The notes under the pieces: model-generated
Databases searched by the model: none
The model's input: the letters and a program-made list of their open reading frames with translations, nothing else
What the model was told of the DNA's origin: nothing
Source: Linnemannia schmuckeri
Taxonomy: Eukaryota > Mortierellomycota > Mortierellomycetes > Mortierellales > Mortierellaceae
Reading direction: 5' to 3'
NCBI GenBank assembly: GCA_029449235.1
Contig: JANATG010000011.1
Span: 30,001-94,000 of the forward strand
DNA length: 64,000 nucleotides
Part shown: piece by piece, positions 43,895-56,650 of the stretch
Layout: the number at the start of each line of letters is the position of its first letter
How positions within the stretch are numbered: the first letter of the stretch is position 1
Program-made: the position numbers and the translations under genes

Positions 43895-44374
43895 ATGACC
43901 GTCATTCTCGTTTCCTCAGACAACCAAGACTTCAAGGTCGATAAGGAGGTTGCCGAGCGCTCGATCCTCATCAAGAACATGCTCGAGGACGTTGGAGAGT
44001 CTGACTCCCCCATTCCCCTTCCCAACGTCACCGCCGCCGTCCTCACCAAGGTCATCGAGTACTGCGAGCACCACCGCAACGACCCCATCCAGGTCCCCGA
44101 GGAGACCGACGACCCCCGCAAGCGGTCCAACGACATTGAGGAGTGGGATATGAAGTTCATGCAGGTCGACCAGGAGATGCTCTTCGAGATCATCCTCGCC
44201 GCTAACTACCTCGATATCAAGCCCCTTCTCGACGTCGGCTGCAAGACCGTCGCCAACATCATCAAGGGCAAGACCCCTGAGGAGATCCGCAAGGCCTTCA
44301 ACATTGTCAACGACTTCACGCCCGAAGAGGAGGCCCAGATTAAGAAGGAGAACGAGTGGGCTGAGGACCGCTAA
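43895..44374 (+). CDS. SKP1: SCF ubiquitin ligase adaptor Skp1
   Basis: A single exon encodes 159 residues, the normal Skp1 length. The BTB/POZ-like N-terminal fold has [20 protein letters not shown] and [20 protein letters not shown]. The C-terminal F-box-binding part has [52 protein letters not shown] and the terminal NEWAEDR. Skp1 links cullin-1 to F-box proteins in SCF complexes and also serves kinetochore (CBF3) and RAVE complexes in yeast. Codons end mostly in C or G, more than in neighbouring genes, as expected for a highly expressed gene. No intron is needed. Confidence 0.97.
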   Translation: MTVILVSSDNQDFKVDKEVAERSILIKNMLEDVGESDSPIPLPNVTAAVLTKVIEYCEHHRNDPIQVPEETDDPRKRSNDIEEWDMKFMQVDQEMLFEIILAANYLDIKPLLDVGCKTVANIIKGKTPEEIRKAFNIVNDFTPEEEAQIKKENEWAEDR

Positions 44375-46196
44375 ATCAGGGGGCGCCGTGAGGTTTGGCG
44401 TTTTGCTTCGACGACACACAACACACACAGTTGGACTCGACCCCAAAGCTTTTTCTCGCTCTCGTTTCTCTTTTGTATTTGCTCTCTTTTTTCTTTTTTT
44501 TCGCCAGTACAGACGACACACAGTGGACAACGGAAGAACAACACAAAAAACACCAAAAAAAATCACTTCGTCCTTCCTTTTCCTATTCAACGCGCGTTTG
44601 TGTTTTATTATTACTAGTAACTTTTTTTTTTTGCTGCTCACCATCCTCTTCCGCACGTATTTTCCTCTCCGTTCTTCTTTTTGTTCTCCTGATAGTCATT
44701 CTTACTTGCTTGTACTTTTTCTCTCACCCATAAAAAAACCCCCGCTTTTTTCTCACTCGCAAACCACAGAGTTGATTATGAACATGACGAACTTGACAAG
44801 AAAGCGCTTGCTTCACTGACATACGCACAAATGAGGTTTCAAGCTGATATCCATTGATGGAAATAAGAAAGTAAAAAAAGGTGTTCTTGACATCAACGAG
44901 GCATAATAAGATCCAGAGAAGTAGTGATAAAAAAAAGGCGGAGTGAGTGAAGACGAATAAGCCTCGTGAAGAAACAAGACGACCCCACATATCTATTATG
45001 TATAGCACAGTCAAAGGGCTAATTCAACGTGAGAGTCACGGCGCTGAGAAAAGGACGTGAACGTGGAATAAAGGCGAAGAAGAACGTAGAACGAAGAGAG
45101 CTTCAGGGCATGGAACTGAGGTTTGCCTTGTTGACTTCTTTTCCACCACACTCCGTACCGCAGCTTTGCCTCCTTTGCCTTTGCCAATAGAAGGAGTGAC
45201 ATCTTTTATAGTCAGAAAAAAAGGAGGTGAGGTTTTGTGTAGCTTCTTTTTTGAGCGGCATCTGGGTTCACTTCAAGGCTTACAGAATCATGTCAGATGA
45301 GTCTGTTGCATCTGTTGTTCTCTGGAGTAGCTAAATAATAATTAAAAAAAAAAAAAAAAGCTCGATAACAGTAATCGATAACGTAAAAAAGGCATTTCTT
45401 TTCTCATAGCAATCAAGTGGCATCAAAGAGACAGACGATGAGCAAGACAAGACCCGACTGCGGTTCATTTCGTTCGTGTTTGTCTGTCTTCTGGTGGTGC
45501 AGTATAATTTTTTTGTTGCTTCTTTTTTCCTTTCCTGGTTGGACAAACAAAGACACATACGCACAACGATTCAAGACGACGAGGAAGGGGTCCAACCAAC
45601 CAGTCACTGTATGGTGTTAGCGCCAGCTAGAGCAGAGCACGTCAGGGACTCGTTCGTTCGTCTCAGCTCAGGGGTCGTCGACTTTCTCGCTCGAACTGCA
45701 AAACTCAAAAAAAAGTGCGGCGGTGTAAGGGTGAGGCGGCGATTCGTCATGTGACTTTGCTTGTGTTGGTTGAAGTTTGCTTGGCGAAAAAAAAAAAAAT
45801 CACGATGTGTGTAGCGTGTGCTCTTGATGGAATCAGTGGCGACAACATGCTTGTTGGAGGCCTCGGTGCAAGAGGTGGGGAGCTGGGGCGGGAGAAGAGG
45901 CAGCGGAGGGTGAGGCAGAGTTATTTTTGTTGGTGCCTATGTCTGTGGTCAAGTAAGGAAAGGAAAAAAAAAAAAAAAAAAAAAAAAAAGATTGAGCTCA
46001 TTCCTCTTTCTTGTTTCCATACTTTTCTTCTTTCTTTTTCACTTTTTGCATTCAGTACTCACATACATACACACGCGCTACAACCAGGAGCCACACACGA
46101 CACTGCAGCGACACTGCTTCTACAAAAGAACCATCACCTAGACACCAACGACTAACAACTGAGTGGCAGACAAGTAGATAACGACGAAAAAGAGCC
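44375..46196. other. Intergenic, 1.8 kb, no gene seen
   Basis: T-rich 3' flank of SKP1, then sequence with A-tracts (45342-45359, 45966-45989). I see no coding frame with support on either strand. 46000-46190 is the C/T- then CA-rich leader of RIM20. Confidence 0.45.
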
Positions 46197-49100
46197 ATGA
46201 GCAACTTGCTGGCAATCGACTTCAAGAGGACAGAGACACTGTCGATGACAAAGGCCCTCAGCGACTACATCTCAACCTCATATGCAGAACACCCAGACAC
46301 CTACCAGGACGACTTTCGCGTCCTCGACGAGCTCAGAGCAGACATCGTTAACCTCGAGCCCCACCAGAACGCGCTTAACCGTCTCCTCAAGTACGTCTCT
46401 TGAATTGTTTGTTTGAGTTTTTCGTTGGCATAAAAGACGACAAGGGTCTTGGCAAATTTTCATATCCGAGAGGACCTTTTTACTTTGCCTTGTGTGTTTT
46501 TTTGTCCCATGGCGAAAGAATAGAACATTCGCTCATATATCCTTTTCTCCTGTCTCTTTCTTTTTCCGCTGCTTTTATCACCGTCTGGGTCGCTTTTGTT
46601 CCCAATAATTTCAATACCTTTTTCTCCATCAGGTACCATGCCCAGTTGGTCTTTATCAGTTCAAAGTTCCCTATCGATGTAAGCCCATCTCTACTTCCCA
46701 CCGCGTACACTGGGACTATTAACAAGCAAGCTGGACATACACTCTCGCGCATGCCCTTTATTGTTGCTGTTGACTGATAATTACCATCTCTCACTCGCAT
46801 TGGTGCGTTATCTAGACCGGTATCGAGTTTCCTTGGGCACTTGTCAACAGCACAGACAAGAAGATGAGTACGTCTGATACAGAAAAATCAGAGTTTTGTC
46901 CGACTACATTTAAGCAAGATTCATCAGATACCTATTCTTTCACATACACACACACGCGACCATGAGTGTACGCATGCTTTCGAGATGACTCACACTCACT
47001 GACCTCTTCGTTTTTTTCATGTCAATACTTTAGATTCGTTCAGGAATATGTATTATGAACGAGCATGCGTCTGCTTCAACATTGGAGCCATGTACTCTCA
47101 GCTGGGCAACAACGAGAATAGGAACTCGGCAGAGGGACTCAAGCGTGCCTACTCCTACTTTCAGGTACACCTTGTTTGTTTACGCTAAGGACAGCTTTGT
47201 TATATCGTTTGATATTACCAAGCGTCTGTACCGATCTTGCGCTTTGCCAAGCCGTTTATGTTTGAGAAAGGAAAGAACTCACAATTTGTTCCGCTTCTCG
47301 TTTCTTCGTATAATCGAATGGTTCTCTAGAACGCGGCAGGAAGCTTCCAGCATTTGCGCGATACAATCATCCCAGAGCTCAGGATTGGACCCACAGTAGA
47401 CATCTCGACTGCAGCTCTTACCGTCTATGTCCAGCTCATGCTGGCCCAGGCTCAGGAATGTTTCTGGCAGAAGGGCGCTCTCGGTATGCATAATATAGCC
47501 TGATAGCATACGTTCATATCGCAAAGACAATATTACTCAAATAAGGCTCGAACTAACCAACTCATCATCCATTACACGCCATCTGTGGTATAGACCAAAT
47601 TAAAGATGGATTGATTTCGAAACTGGCAGGCAAGGTGGCGGATTACTATGAGACGGCTCTTGAAGGCGCAACCCACAGCAGCATGTCTTCGCTCTTCACC
47701 AGCTCATGGACCAGTCATATGCAGGCCAAGGCACTTCACTTCAGCGCCGTCTCGCAGTACAGAAAGTCCTGCGAATGTATATCTCAAAACAAGTACGGCG
47801 AGGAGATTGCTCGTCTTCAGATCGCAGAGAGGCTGGTCAACCAAGGATTGAGTCAACGGGATCTTCGGGATACTGTGATGAATGATCTTAAGTCGCTCCA
47901 AAAGGCCATCCACAAGAACTTGTCGCGGGCAGAAAAAGATAATGATATCATCTACCTCGAGCCGATCCCTGCAGAGGCGACTCTTGTCACAATTGGAAGG
48001 GCTGATATGAGTAAACCCACGCTCATCCCTGAGATCTCGAATCCTGTGCCTTTGATGAACGAGCACAACATGCTTTTGGGTGTGCCCTTGTTCTCGAGGC
48101 TGGTGCCCTTTGCGGTCCACCAGGCTGCAAGTGTCTACACGGAGCGTAAGGAGCGGATCGTCAAAGAGGACATTGGTGGGAAATTTGACGAGCTCACCGG
48201 CGTCTGCTATAGGTATGTGCACTCGCCTACAATCTCCTTCATGTAATTGCATTTACAGACGAGATGTGCTACATGCTATGTTCATAACGAGACCACTTTT
48301 TTTGTTTGTTGTTGCTTACATATATTAGTCAGATGCAGGCGCTCAATTTGCCGGGAGCATTGCAGGCGATGGAACAACCGGTGGGACTGCCCCCTTCATT
48401 GTTGTCACATATTGACGAGATTCATGCCGAAGGAGGCGTTCGGGGCTTGCACGAGATGATGGAGACCGTACGGACGCTCTCTCGGCAAAACTCGGCCATC
48501 CTGGACGAGATCTTTGAGGCCTTGCAACAGGAAGCGGATGAGGATGAGGCGATGCGGCAGCGGTTCCAAGGACGATGGAACCGACCCACTTCGGCGTCCT
48601 TGACGGTTGCATTCGTGGAACAAGGACGGAAACATCGCGAAACTTTGGAGACTGCTAGAAAGAGCGACCTAATTGTCAAGAACAAACTGGAGGCCCTGAT
48701 GACCACCTGGGGAAGATCTTTGGAACTCCTGAGCAGCGGACGTGTAAGTCCTTGGCTTTGTTCGATTACAGGAATGGATATGCGAACATGGTCTCCTCCT
48801 TGTGAATATGCTGACGACCAGAGTTTCTCCTAATGACCATAGGCGGAGGTGGAAAGGGCTGTGCCGAATACGACGAGCGCTCCGGGATCCTCTGATCCAG
48901 AGATTGTCGACGACTTGAAGATGTTGCTGGAAGAGGTAGACCAGATGATCAAGGCGCGTCGGATCAAGCTGGAGGAGATAAAGCGGATTGCGGACGAGGA
49001 TGACATTGGCCCAGCGCTGGTCTCGATTACCAACAAACTGACTGCAAACTCATCTGCAGTCAAGATTGAGCCCGCCCACTTTGAGGCACTCTTCCAAGAG

Positions 49101-50260
49101 CAATTGAAGAAGTATGATGGATACAAGCGACTCGTCAAGGAGGAGACTGCCACCCAAGAAGACCTTATGGAAGCCATCCAGGTACGTTTTCCATCTCTCG
49201 CACGCTTGCACTTTGTTCCTCTCTAAAGGGTGGCTATGGTGTTTTGCACATATTGACTGCTTTTGCTATACATTATTTTTTTTATGTAGGAGACAAACAA
49301 AGCATTCGTCGCGTCGAGGAGGAGTAACGCTATGGTTCACCAGCGCGAGAAGGCACTTCAGAATCTGGATGCTGCTTTCCAGAAGTACAAGAGTATCCTC
49401 GCCAACTTCAAGGAGGGCATCCAGGTATGAGATTCGTGTCTGTGCTTTTGCTAAATGCTTGTACACAAGGTATTTAGATTGTCCAGTATATTTGGAAGTT
49501 CAAGTTGCTTACCGAACTTACTATTGTGATGTGTGACAGTTCCATCGGGATTTCGAAAAGATTCTGGTGCGCTTGCGTGACAATTGCAGGGATTACTTTT
49601 TCGCTCGCAAGATGGAGGCCAAGGACTACTTGAGGTACGTCCCATTGTATTTTTGACTATCAACTGTTACAAAACAAGTCGGTGTGTTATAAACTGAGGC
49701 TAGAAAACTAATGATGTTGTTTGTGTACTGTCAATAGTGAAGTGACGGTGGGGATGTCGGCGATGGATTTGAATCGGGCACAGCCGCAGAGTCCTGTTCA
49801 CTATGAGGTAGCGAGTGCACCTCCTCCAGTGTCAGGGGGAGGCGGTGCATGGAATCCGAGTGTTGGAGTTCGCTTTGGAGGGTCACCAGCAACAGCGCCA
49901 ACGACCACTCCTCCCCATTCCGGGACGGCACCGATTTCAGCCTTTGATCACAGTCGACCCAGCCCTTACAGTACACCGAACAACAGCCGTGGATACATGG
50001 ATGATACATCAGACGCACCGCAGAACTTTGCTCAGCAGCTTCAACAACAGTTCCAACAGAAGCAGCCAGCACAGGCGCAGGGACATGTTCAACAACAACA
50101 CCAACAGCAACACCAACAACAACACCATCAACAGCAGCATCAACCTCAGCCAACGTCTCCTCCGCCAGCGTACCCCCCTGCACCAACGAGCGGGCAACAG
50201 AATAACAGAGGATGGGACCCTACCAAGGGACTTTACTTTGGTAGCAAGCCCAAGAACTGA
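46197..50260 (+). CDS. RIM20: pH-response/ESCRT protein Rim20/PalA (Bro1 and V domains)
   Basis: Eleven exons fit in frame: 46197-46390, 46633-46678, 46816-46867, 47034-47164, 47330-47483, 47594-48212, 48329-48743, 48843-49181, 49290-49424, 49540-49634 and 49738-50260, giving 900 residues. The start [20 protein letters not shown] and [15 protein letters not shown] fit the PalA/Rim20 branch more than Bro1/Vps31. The Bro1 domain covers about 1-375 ([39 protein letters not shown]). The coiled V domain follows (about 390-725). A Gln/Pro/His-rich tail contains PPPAYPP. By family it is recruited by ESCRT-III Snf7 and holds the transcription factor PacC/Rim101 through YPX(L/I) motifs for cleavage by PalB/Rim13 at alkaline pH. 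The short introns are all GT-AG. Confidence 0.9.
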
Positions 50261-50714
50261 TTTTAGATCGTTGTAAAGACGTTTTGTGGTTGTGTAGGAG
50301 TAGAAGCGAGAACCGCTAAATAAAACTGAAAAAAATACATGCGCTCGTTTGCTTACGAGGCCTTGTCGGACCATTTCATGTCATGATTCGTAACGGCTGG
50401 TGTTAGAAATTGTCCAAAGTGTGAAAAAAAACAAGGAGGTAAATGCAAGCATGCCCCCTTTTCTGTCCTTTTCGTTATTGAATTGCCCTTATTACTGCGT
50501 GCTCTCCCGTATCCCACTTTCAGCCTTCCGCTTCCCTTTTTCTTTTCATGTTCACTCATTTTCCTCTCTCGTTTCCATTCGACTTCCATTGACGCGCCCT
50601 TTCAGTGCATTTCGACATTCAAGGACTATTCGCATTCAGCTAGCCAGTTTTTATTCTGACCAAGGCAAGAACATCTTTTTTATTGTGCGATAGAGGAAGA
50701 AAAAAACACAAAGC
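50261..50714. other. Intergenic between RIM20 and the UBR/MIR gene
   Basis: AATAAA at 50319 is a likely poly(A) signal of RIM20. A pyrimidine-rich stretch (50455-50600) precedes the next start. No gene. Confidence 0.5.
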
Positions 50715-53700
50715 ATGGAAACGGTGTTCCAGTTGGCCAGGGTCCAACTCCCCTCTTCCTCCTCGTCCTCCTTGTCGTCGCCAATATCTCCAGTCGCGAG
50801 TCCATGGAGTCTTGAAGTCCCTGAATCCACAAGGACGTTACTGGAAGACATTACGCAGCCAGTTGCCGTTATCTCCTACTGTAAGTAGTTCGTACGTGTT
50901 TTGATAAGTGCTAATTTGATCAGAGACAGAAAATACTTTCTTCGCCTCACCATTTCTATCCTCTTGGTGTGCTGTGTATTAGTGAGTCAGGACCGGGAAG
51001 TGCAGGATGCGTTGTGGACGGCGTTCAAGGATGTCTATGGGTGGCAGGTTCAGACAACGAAGACTACGACGACAACTGGAGGACAGGAGATAGCAACAAG
51101 GCTGTCAATGGGTGTCTGGGGTTGGATCTCTCCACCTGATACGGCCCAGGATGACGAAGAAGCAGTAGCAGCAGCAGCAGGGGGAGGAGGAGACGCCATG
51201 ATTGTGAGGAAGCTGCATCTATTATTTTGGTGTGGCAACAATGGAGACCTTAGGGACGATGATATGGTTGATGACGAAAAACTGAAGGAAGGGAGGTGGG
51301 CTAATCAGGATCTGGAAGACGTCGAAAGAGTAGTCTGGTCACTGTTGAGTCTTTGCTCGACGTACCTGACGGTTGTATCACCTGATCTGGAAACGACACG
51401 GCGAGAGATTGTGAGACTTGTCGGGTTGGTGCAACCCCTTGTTGGAAATCGTAAAGGAAGGAATGATGCAAGGGAGAAGGCGGTATTGGATTGGAGATGG
51501 GTTGGACAGGATATAGCAGATCAGGACCAGGATCAGGATCTGGATGGTAACGAGGGCGACGGACGAGCTGTTCTGGAGAGTGTCCTTGAAGGCTATGATG
51601 ATATCGAAGAAAGAGACAGCAGGCAGGTGTTGGATACGGTGTGCAAGGTGTTTGATGGTGTGAAGTGTAAACCGCCCACGCCGGTGGGTGTTGAGTGGAG
51701 TAGGAGAGGGTCAGAGGTGGATGCGATTCGGGCCGAGGCCGCGACGGGGACGTTCCGGATCCTGTGTGATTACAGTATTGACGATAACAAGGCCGAGAAG
51801 CGGTTTCAATGGATCCGGAAGTTGTGGAGGTCGTTTGATGGTTGTGGCTCTGGCATAGAGGATTGTGAGGCGGAGTATCCTAGGGTGTTCTCTGGTACGT
51901 TATTATTCTCTTTTTGTTCTTTGTCTGTGCGATATGAATCGTTAGTATCGAATTGACGTTCAACATCCGCATTTTTTTCAATAGGTGCGATCTTGAGCAG
52001 CAGGATACAGGCATGTCTGGCACAGCTGAAAAAACACTCTCGGTCTTCTCCTCACCACCCTCCGCTACTACTACAACAACAATTCAACACCAAAGAGCTC
52101 CAAACGACACTACAGGACCTGATCCGGGAACGAGCATTAAGTATTGGGATGCGGACATACCATCGAGAGATGAATATGTTTCTGAACAAGAGGCCGATCC
52201 CATTGCCGTGGCATACTTTGGCAATGGTCCATTTGCGGGCGCAATCCATTGCCTGCGAAGAGATTGAAGCGCGGTTTTGGGGGGCAGGTGGTGGTGGATT
52301 GGAGTTGAGGCGAGTGATGAAAGAGTTCCGGAGACCTTGTGTTGTCACAGAGGCTGATGAAGATAGAGTAGGAAAGAGAGAAGGGAGTGGAAAGAAGGAG
52401 GAGGTGAAAGTAGAGGTGAAGAAGGGGAGTAAAGGAGAGGGGATGGTGGTGCCAGGAGGAGGGTTGTATTTAGAGTACTATTCTGCGAATGCGGCGGCGT
52501 TGCAGGAGCACCATCTGAGTGCGCTGGATGAGCACTGGCAGGTGTTGCTAAAGAACCGACTGTTAGTAGCCAAGAATGGAGTAGGTGGTAGCAATGGTAG
52601 CACTGGTGCTGCAGCTGTGGGGGGATCGGGCTCTGGACTCTCGAAAGCTGCTCCGCACATCAAGGTAAATAGCGCTTTTTGTTTTTGTAAATATTTTTGT
52701 GTCTGAAAATTACATCGCAGAACCCCACTAAAACGCATTTTCCCGGCATTGAAAACCCCAAATTAGGATTATACAGAATTCTTGCTGGCGGTGGATCAAG
52801 TTCGAAGAGGTTATTTGGAAAGCTGTATCCCAAGTCCTGAAGCACTCTCGGTGCTCGAGAACCTGGATGAGATGCAGCAATCGGAATCGATCTTGTTCTT
52901 GAAGACCCTTGCTGCTGCTGCTCCTTCTGCAGACACTTCAGCAACAGCGACTGCAAACACAACAGTGACGAATGCTCAGCAGCAACATCAACCGCCGCAG
53001 CAACAGCCAGCGTCGGCAAAGGGATTGCCATCGAAACGGTATTCGATCACCAACCATCCGACAGTAGCATTAAATGGGCGAGAGTTGATGATCCACCCTG
53101 CGGCGGGAGATGACTCCAGGATCAACAATACCGGTGGCGGTAATATGAGTAGCGCACGTCGGTCGAGTAGTAGCCAGGCGGTGGAGGCGCCAACAGAGTT
53201 GGAGCAACAGATTGCCGATATCTTGATGTCGAAGCGTGGACGGCACAATTCACAGAATGACTCGGCTTTAGCCCCCAGGTTTGTCTTTTCTCTTCATTTT
53301 TTAAAGATTATCCGGAAATATTTGCTGAGAGGAGGAAGATTGTCGAGAGACTAACTTTTAAGTGGACAATCAAGTAGGAAGTCGACGGATAGCAACAGAT
53401 CGAGCAGTCGTGGAGCCAGGAGGAGTGCAATGTCATTATTCCAGGACAGTAGCAACGGCGCGGGAGTTGGACAGACAGCGGCGAGCAAAAGTATAGGCTC
53501 ATTGCGGAGGAAGAGTGAAGATAGAGATAAGACGGTGGTGCAGTTTGGATGGACGTTTCATCTGCGACATGCCAACAGTCTGCAATATGCTTGGATCTGG
53601 GATTGGTTGTCTTCTCATGCCGGATCATCCCATCAGAACGTGGGTAAAGTTCTCTCTGTTGTTTTAAGCAACAATGGTTTGACATACTTGATACCTGCGA

Positions 53701-56650
53701 CTTTTAATCCACGGCTAAGCTTGTTTTCTTGAATCGTGACTTTAATAGTGGCGTGCGATAACAAGATATACACGGCTTCAAAGTGGATGATCCTCCCTGC
53801 AAGGGATACTGTTGTGGCAAGGACAAAGACGGGGAGGCAAAAGGAATGGAAGATTGCGTATGGGGATCGAATATGGTTAGTGTCATACTGGTACTCGACA
53901 CGAAATGCCACAATGGAGTTGCCAGAGTACCTCCCTCGGGCAAGGGGTGGAGCATGTCGACATGTTGTGCCCTATGGTGAGACTTTTATCATCTGTCGGA
54001 CTTGTCCTGCCGACGTTCTGTGCATGCGGTGCTTCCGAGGTAAGGCGGTAGATATTTGGTTGCTTCAGACAAGATACGTGAAGCAATTTAGCCCAAAACT
54101 AATCTTTTTTATCATTATTTTGTTGTGAATAGCTTCGGATCATGCGGACCATTCGATGTATCTGCAGTGCTCGTGGGGAGACTCTGTCTGCGTGTGTGGG
54201 GATCCAGCAGGGCTCAAGGAAGATGACCATGGCCACGGATTGCATTGCTCAATGCATAGTGCAGAACCTGAACGAGCGTATTCTGGGCTTGCAAAGGGGG
54301 GCCCGTGTGGGGTTTTGTTCCTTCCAGGCGAAACCATTTACAAGTGCAAGGTACAATGACTTTTTTTAGTTTAGCCCATGTTGTTTGCTGATGACCGTAG
54401 AAACATGTTTACTGACTGACTGACTGTTGCTTTTTCTCTAGTCATGCCTGATTAATGAAGTGAACGACAAAGCTCTTTGTGTTCGGTGCTTCCACTCGGT
54501 AAGTCGTGACAAGGAGCTCAATTGCAATGGTAGAGGTTGTAGCAGCACTCCAATGACTGATCTACTGAATATTGCCCTTCCTCTCAATAGCAAAACCACT
54601 TTGAGCACGATGTGGTGGTACAGTTGGCAGAGGCGGGAACCAGCTGCAGCTGTGAGGATGGCTATTCGTGGAGGGACGATCTAACATGTTCCTACCACAG
54701 CCCAGGCAATCTGGAGGTCGAATACCTTCCAAAAGCCATTTCACCTATCACCAACTGTGCGGTAAAAGAATCAGACAATTCTCTGCCTACTACTGCAGCG
54801 GTGGCGGCAACACAGGAGGATCAGCATCAGTGCGAACATGTGTTCCAACAGGGCGAAGATATCTACCACTGTCAGGACTGCAGCGCTCACGAAGGAGTAG
54901 CTCTCTGCAGCAGATGTTTCTTTGCCTCGGACTGTGTGACCCACCAATGGCGGGTAGGTCAATTCTGGAGTGGCGCACAAAGCAACAAACGTGGCAGCAC
55001 TGGTGGATCGGTGGATGATACCTTGGCCTCTGTTGTTGACGGACTTGGGATCAGACAGGGTGCGCTTGGAAGCAGCACCAATTCTATGCATCCGCTGGAG
55101 CAGCGGCAGCAAGAGGAAGCAGAAGATGAGGAGGACATTGTTGTGAGATGTGGGTGTGGCGACCCAGGGTTGTTTAGAAAGGCGTTTGATTGCAACTACC
55201 ACTTGCCACAAGAGTTCCGACCTGTGCCTCAGTCGCACCACTGCAACTATCTCTTCCAGAGAGAGGAAGTCATGTTTCAATGTCATACATGTCATGTCTA
55301 CAGGAAGAACGATGATGTTTGGATCTGCGGGCGGTGTTTTGATCCCATGCAACATGTGGGTCATGAGACTGAGGAGGTTGTGAATCATTGGAATGAGGGG
55401 TTGTACTGCCGTTGCGGAGATCCAAGTATCTTTCAGGAGCAGCCTGTGTCAGAAGGATTAGTGGTAGGGGCGGAATCGAAGTGCAGGGATGATCATAATC
55501 GACAGACTGTGCTGTGTGCCACAGATATTAAGGACGGCATGTTCTTCTACAGATGCCAGGTAACCACAGAAGAGCGGGTAAGAATTGACAATGAACATTT
55601 AACGACGCGCTTCAGTTACTAACCACAATGACCGTTCCTTTACCCAAAACGACGAAATAGTCGTGTCAGATAGATGCGAAATGGGTGTTCTGCGAAAGGT
55701 GCTTTGTCCATGAAGCACATGAAGGTCATTCATACGAGCGACGTCTGTGTACAACAATGACTGGAGGATTAGAGGGTTTGCAGTGCGGGTGTGGCGAGAA
55801 TAGCGCGTTCCGATGTGCGACCCACTGTCACCAGCATGAACGTGTTGGAGGGACTAATGTTGTCCTGAAATGCAAGTATTTTGCCCGTGCCGGCGAGTGG
55901 GTCTCCTTCTGCAGGTAAGATCCTCATTCTTTGTTTCTATCATACTTGTTATTGGTATATGCAGAGAACTAATAATATTACCGCTGTTCTGGCTCGATGA
56001 GTAGCGATTGCTACCCGAGTGAAGAGGGTACTGAAGGTGTACGTGGATATCTTTGTCGACGATGCCGTGAGTCGTCGGATCATTCTGGGCATGAGGATGA
56101 ATGGGTGCAATTGGAGGAGGATATGATCCTCTCGTGTGCATGCGGTTCACGGCGGCAGACATTGCCATTGGGTGAGGAAGAAGACGGAGAACAGATGGCC
56201 GTGATAGGACAGAGTCCCTCTTCACCACCGGCACTATGCGGGTATCACACGATGGTGTACAAGACGACACCCTCGACAACACTGTTCCTACACTCGTCTC
56301 GGGACCACCAACCAAGTAACCACCACCACGATGATGAGGACCGGAGTGAAGTTAGTGGGTGCAAGTACGACGACTCTGACAACGACTGGGTCCTTCACCG
56401 CTCACCCTCTTACACCTCTTCTACGAAACACGAAGAGACTGGCAGACAGTTGCTGAGGTGGAAGGATATGGTCTGGCTGGAGCATGCGAACACTGGACGA
56501 TATTTTAGTTCAATGGCTGGGTACAAGAATGGACAGGGGTTCCAGGAGGTGGTGTGTGCGGACGAGATGGATGAGGAGGATGGAGATGGGGACCACGAGT
56601 GGATTGTTGAGGAGACTACTTGGGTCCGCCAGCACATCCTTGGGCAATGA
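50715..56650 (+). CDS. Large protein with MIR-like domain, six tandem UBR-box zinc fingers and C-terminal MIR repeats
   Basis: Eleven exons join in frame: 50715-50880, 50983-51894, 51985-52664, 52767-53278, 53375-53643, 53749-54039, 54133-54350, 54442-54498, 54591-55559, 55661-55914 and 56005-56650, giving 1,657 residues. Residues 1-800 match nothing I know (mixed helical, Gly/Ser/Gln-rich linkers). About 808-905 reads as MIR-like (FGWTFHLRHANS, SSHAGSSHQNVVACDN, SKWMILP). Six UBR-type Cys/His units follow at about 916, 1002, 1116, 1252, 1341 and 1427. Typical pieces are GETFIICRTC, CMRCF, SDHADHSM and CVCGD; then GETIYKCK, GEDIYHCQDC, EEVMFQCHTC, DGMFFYRCQSC and GEWVSFCRSDC. Two MIR-like repeats close the protein (VWLEHANTGRYFSS, GFQEVVCADE, EWIVEE). 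Known N-recognins (Ubr1 type) carry one UBR box that binds N-degrons and a RING or other ligase module; none is seen here. Function unknown. The 5' exons could belong to a separate gene, but the phases fit one. Confidence 0.8.

Noticed and set aside
43916..44656. Minus-strand 246-codon frame over SKP1
   Set aside because: Antisense shadow of a GC3-rich gene; the sense strand encodes a textbook Skp1.
52722..52840. Alternative exon start at 52722 in the UBR/MIR gene (acceptor CGCAG)
   Set aside because: It stays open for about 40 codons but then hits a stop at about 52840, whereas acceptor AAATTAG at 52766 leads into a 512-nt open exon with matching phase on both sides.
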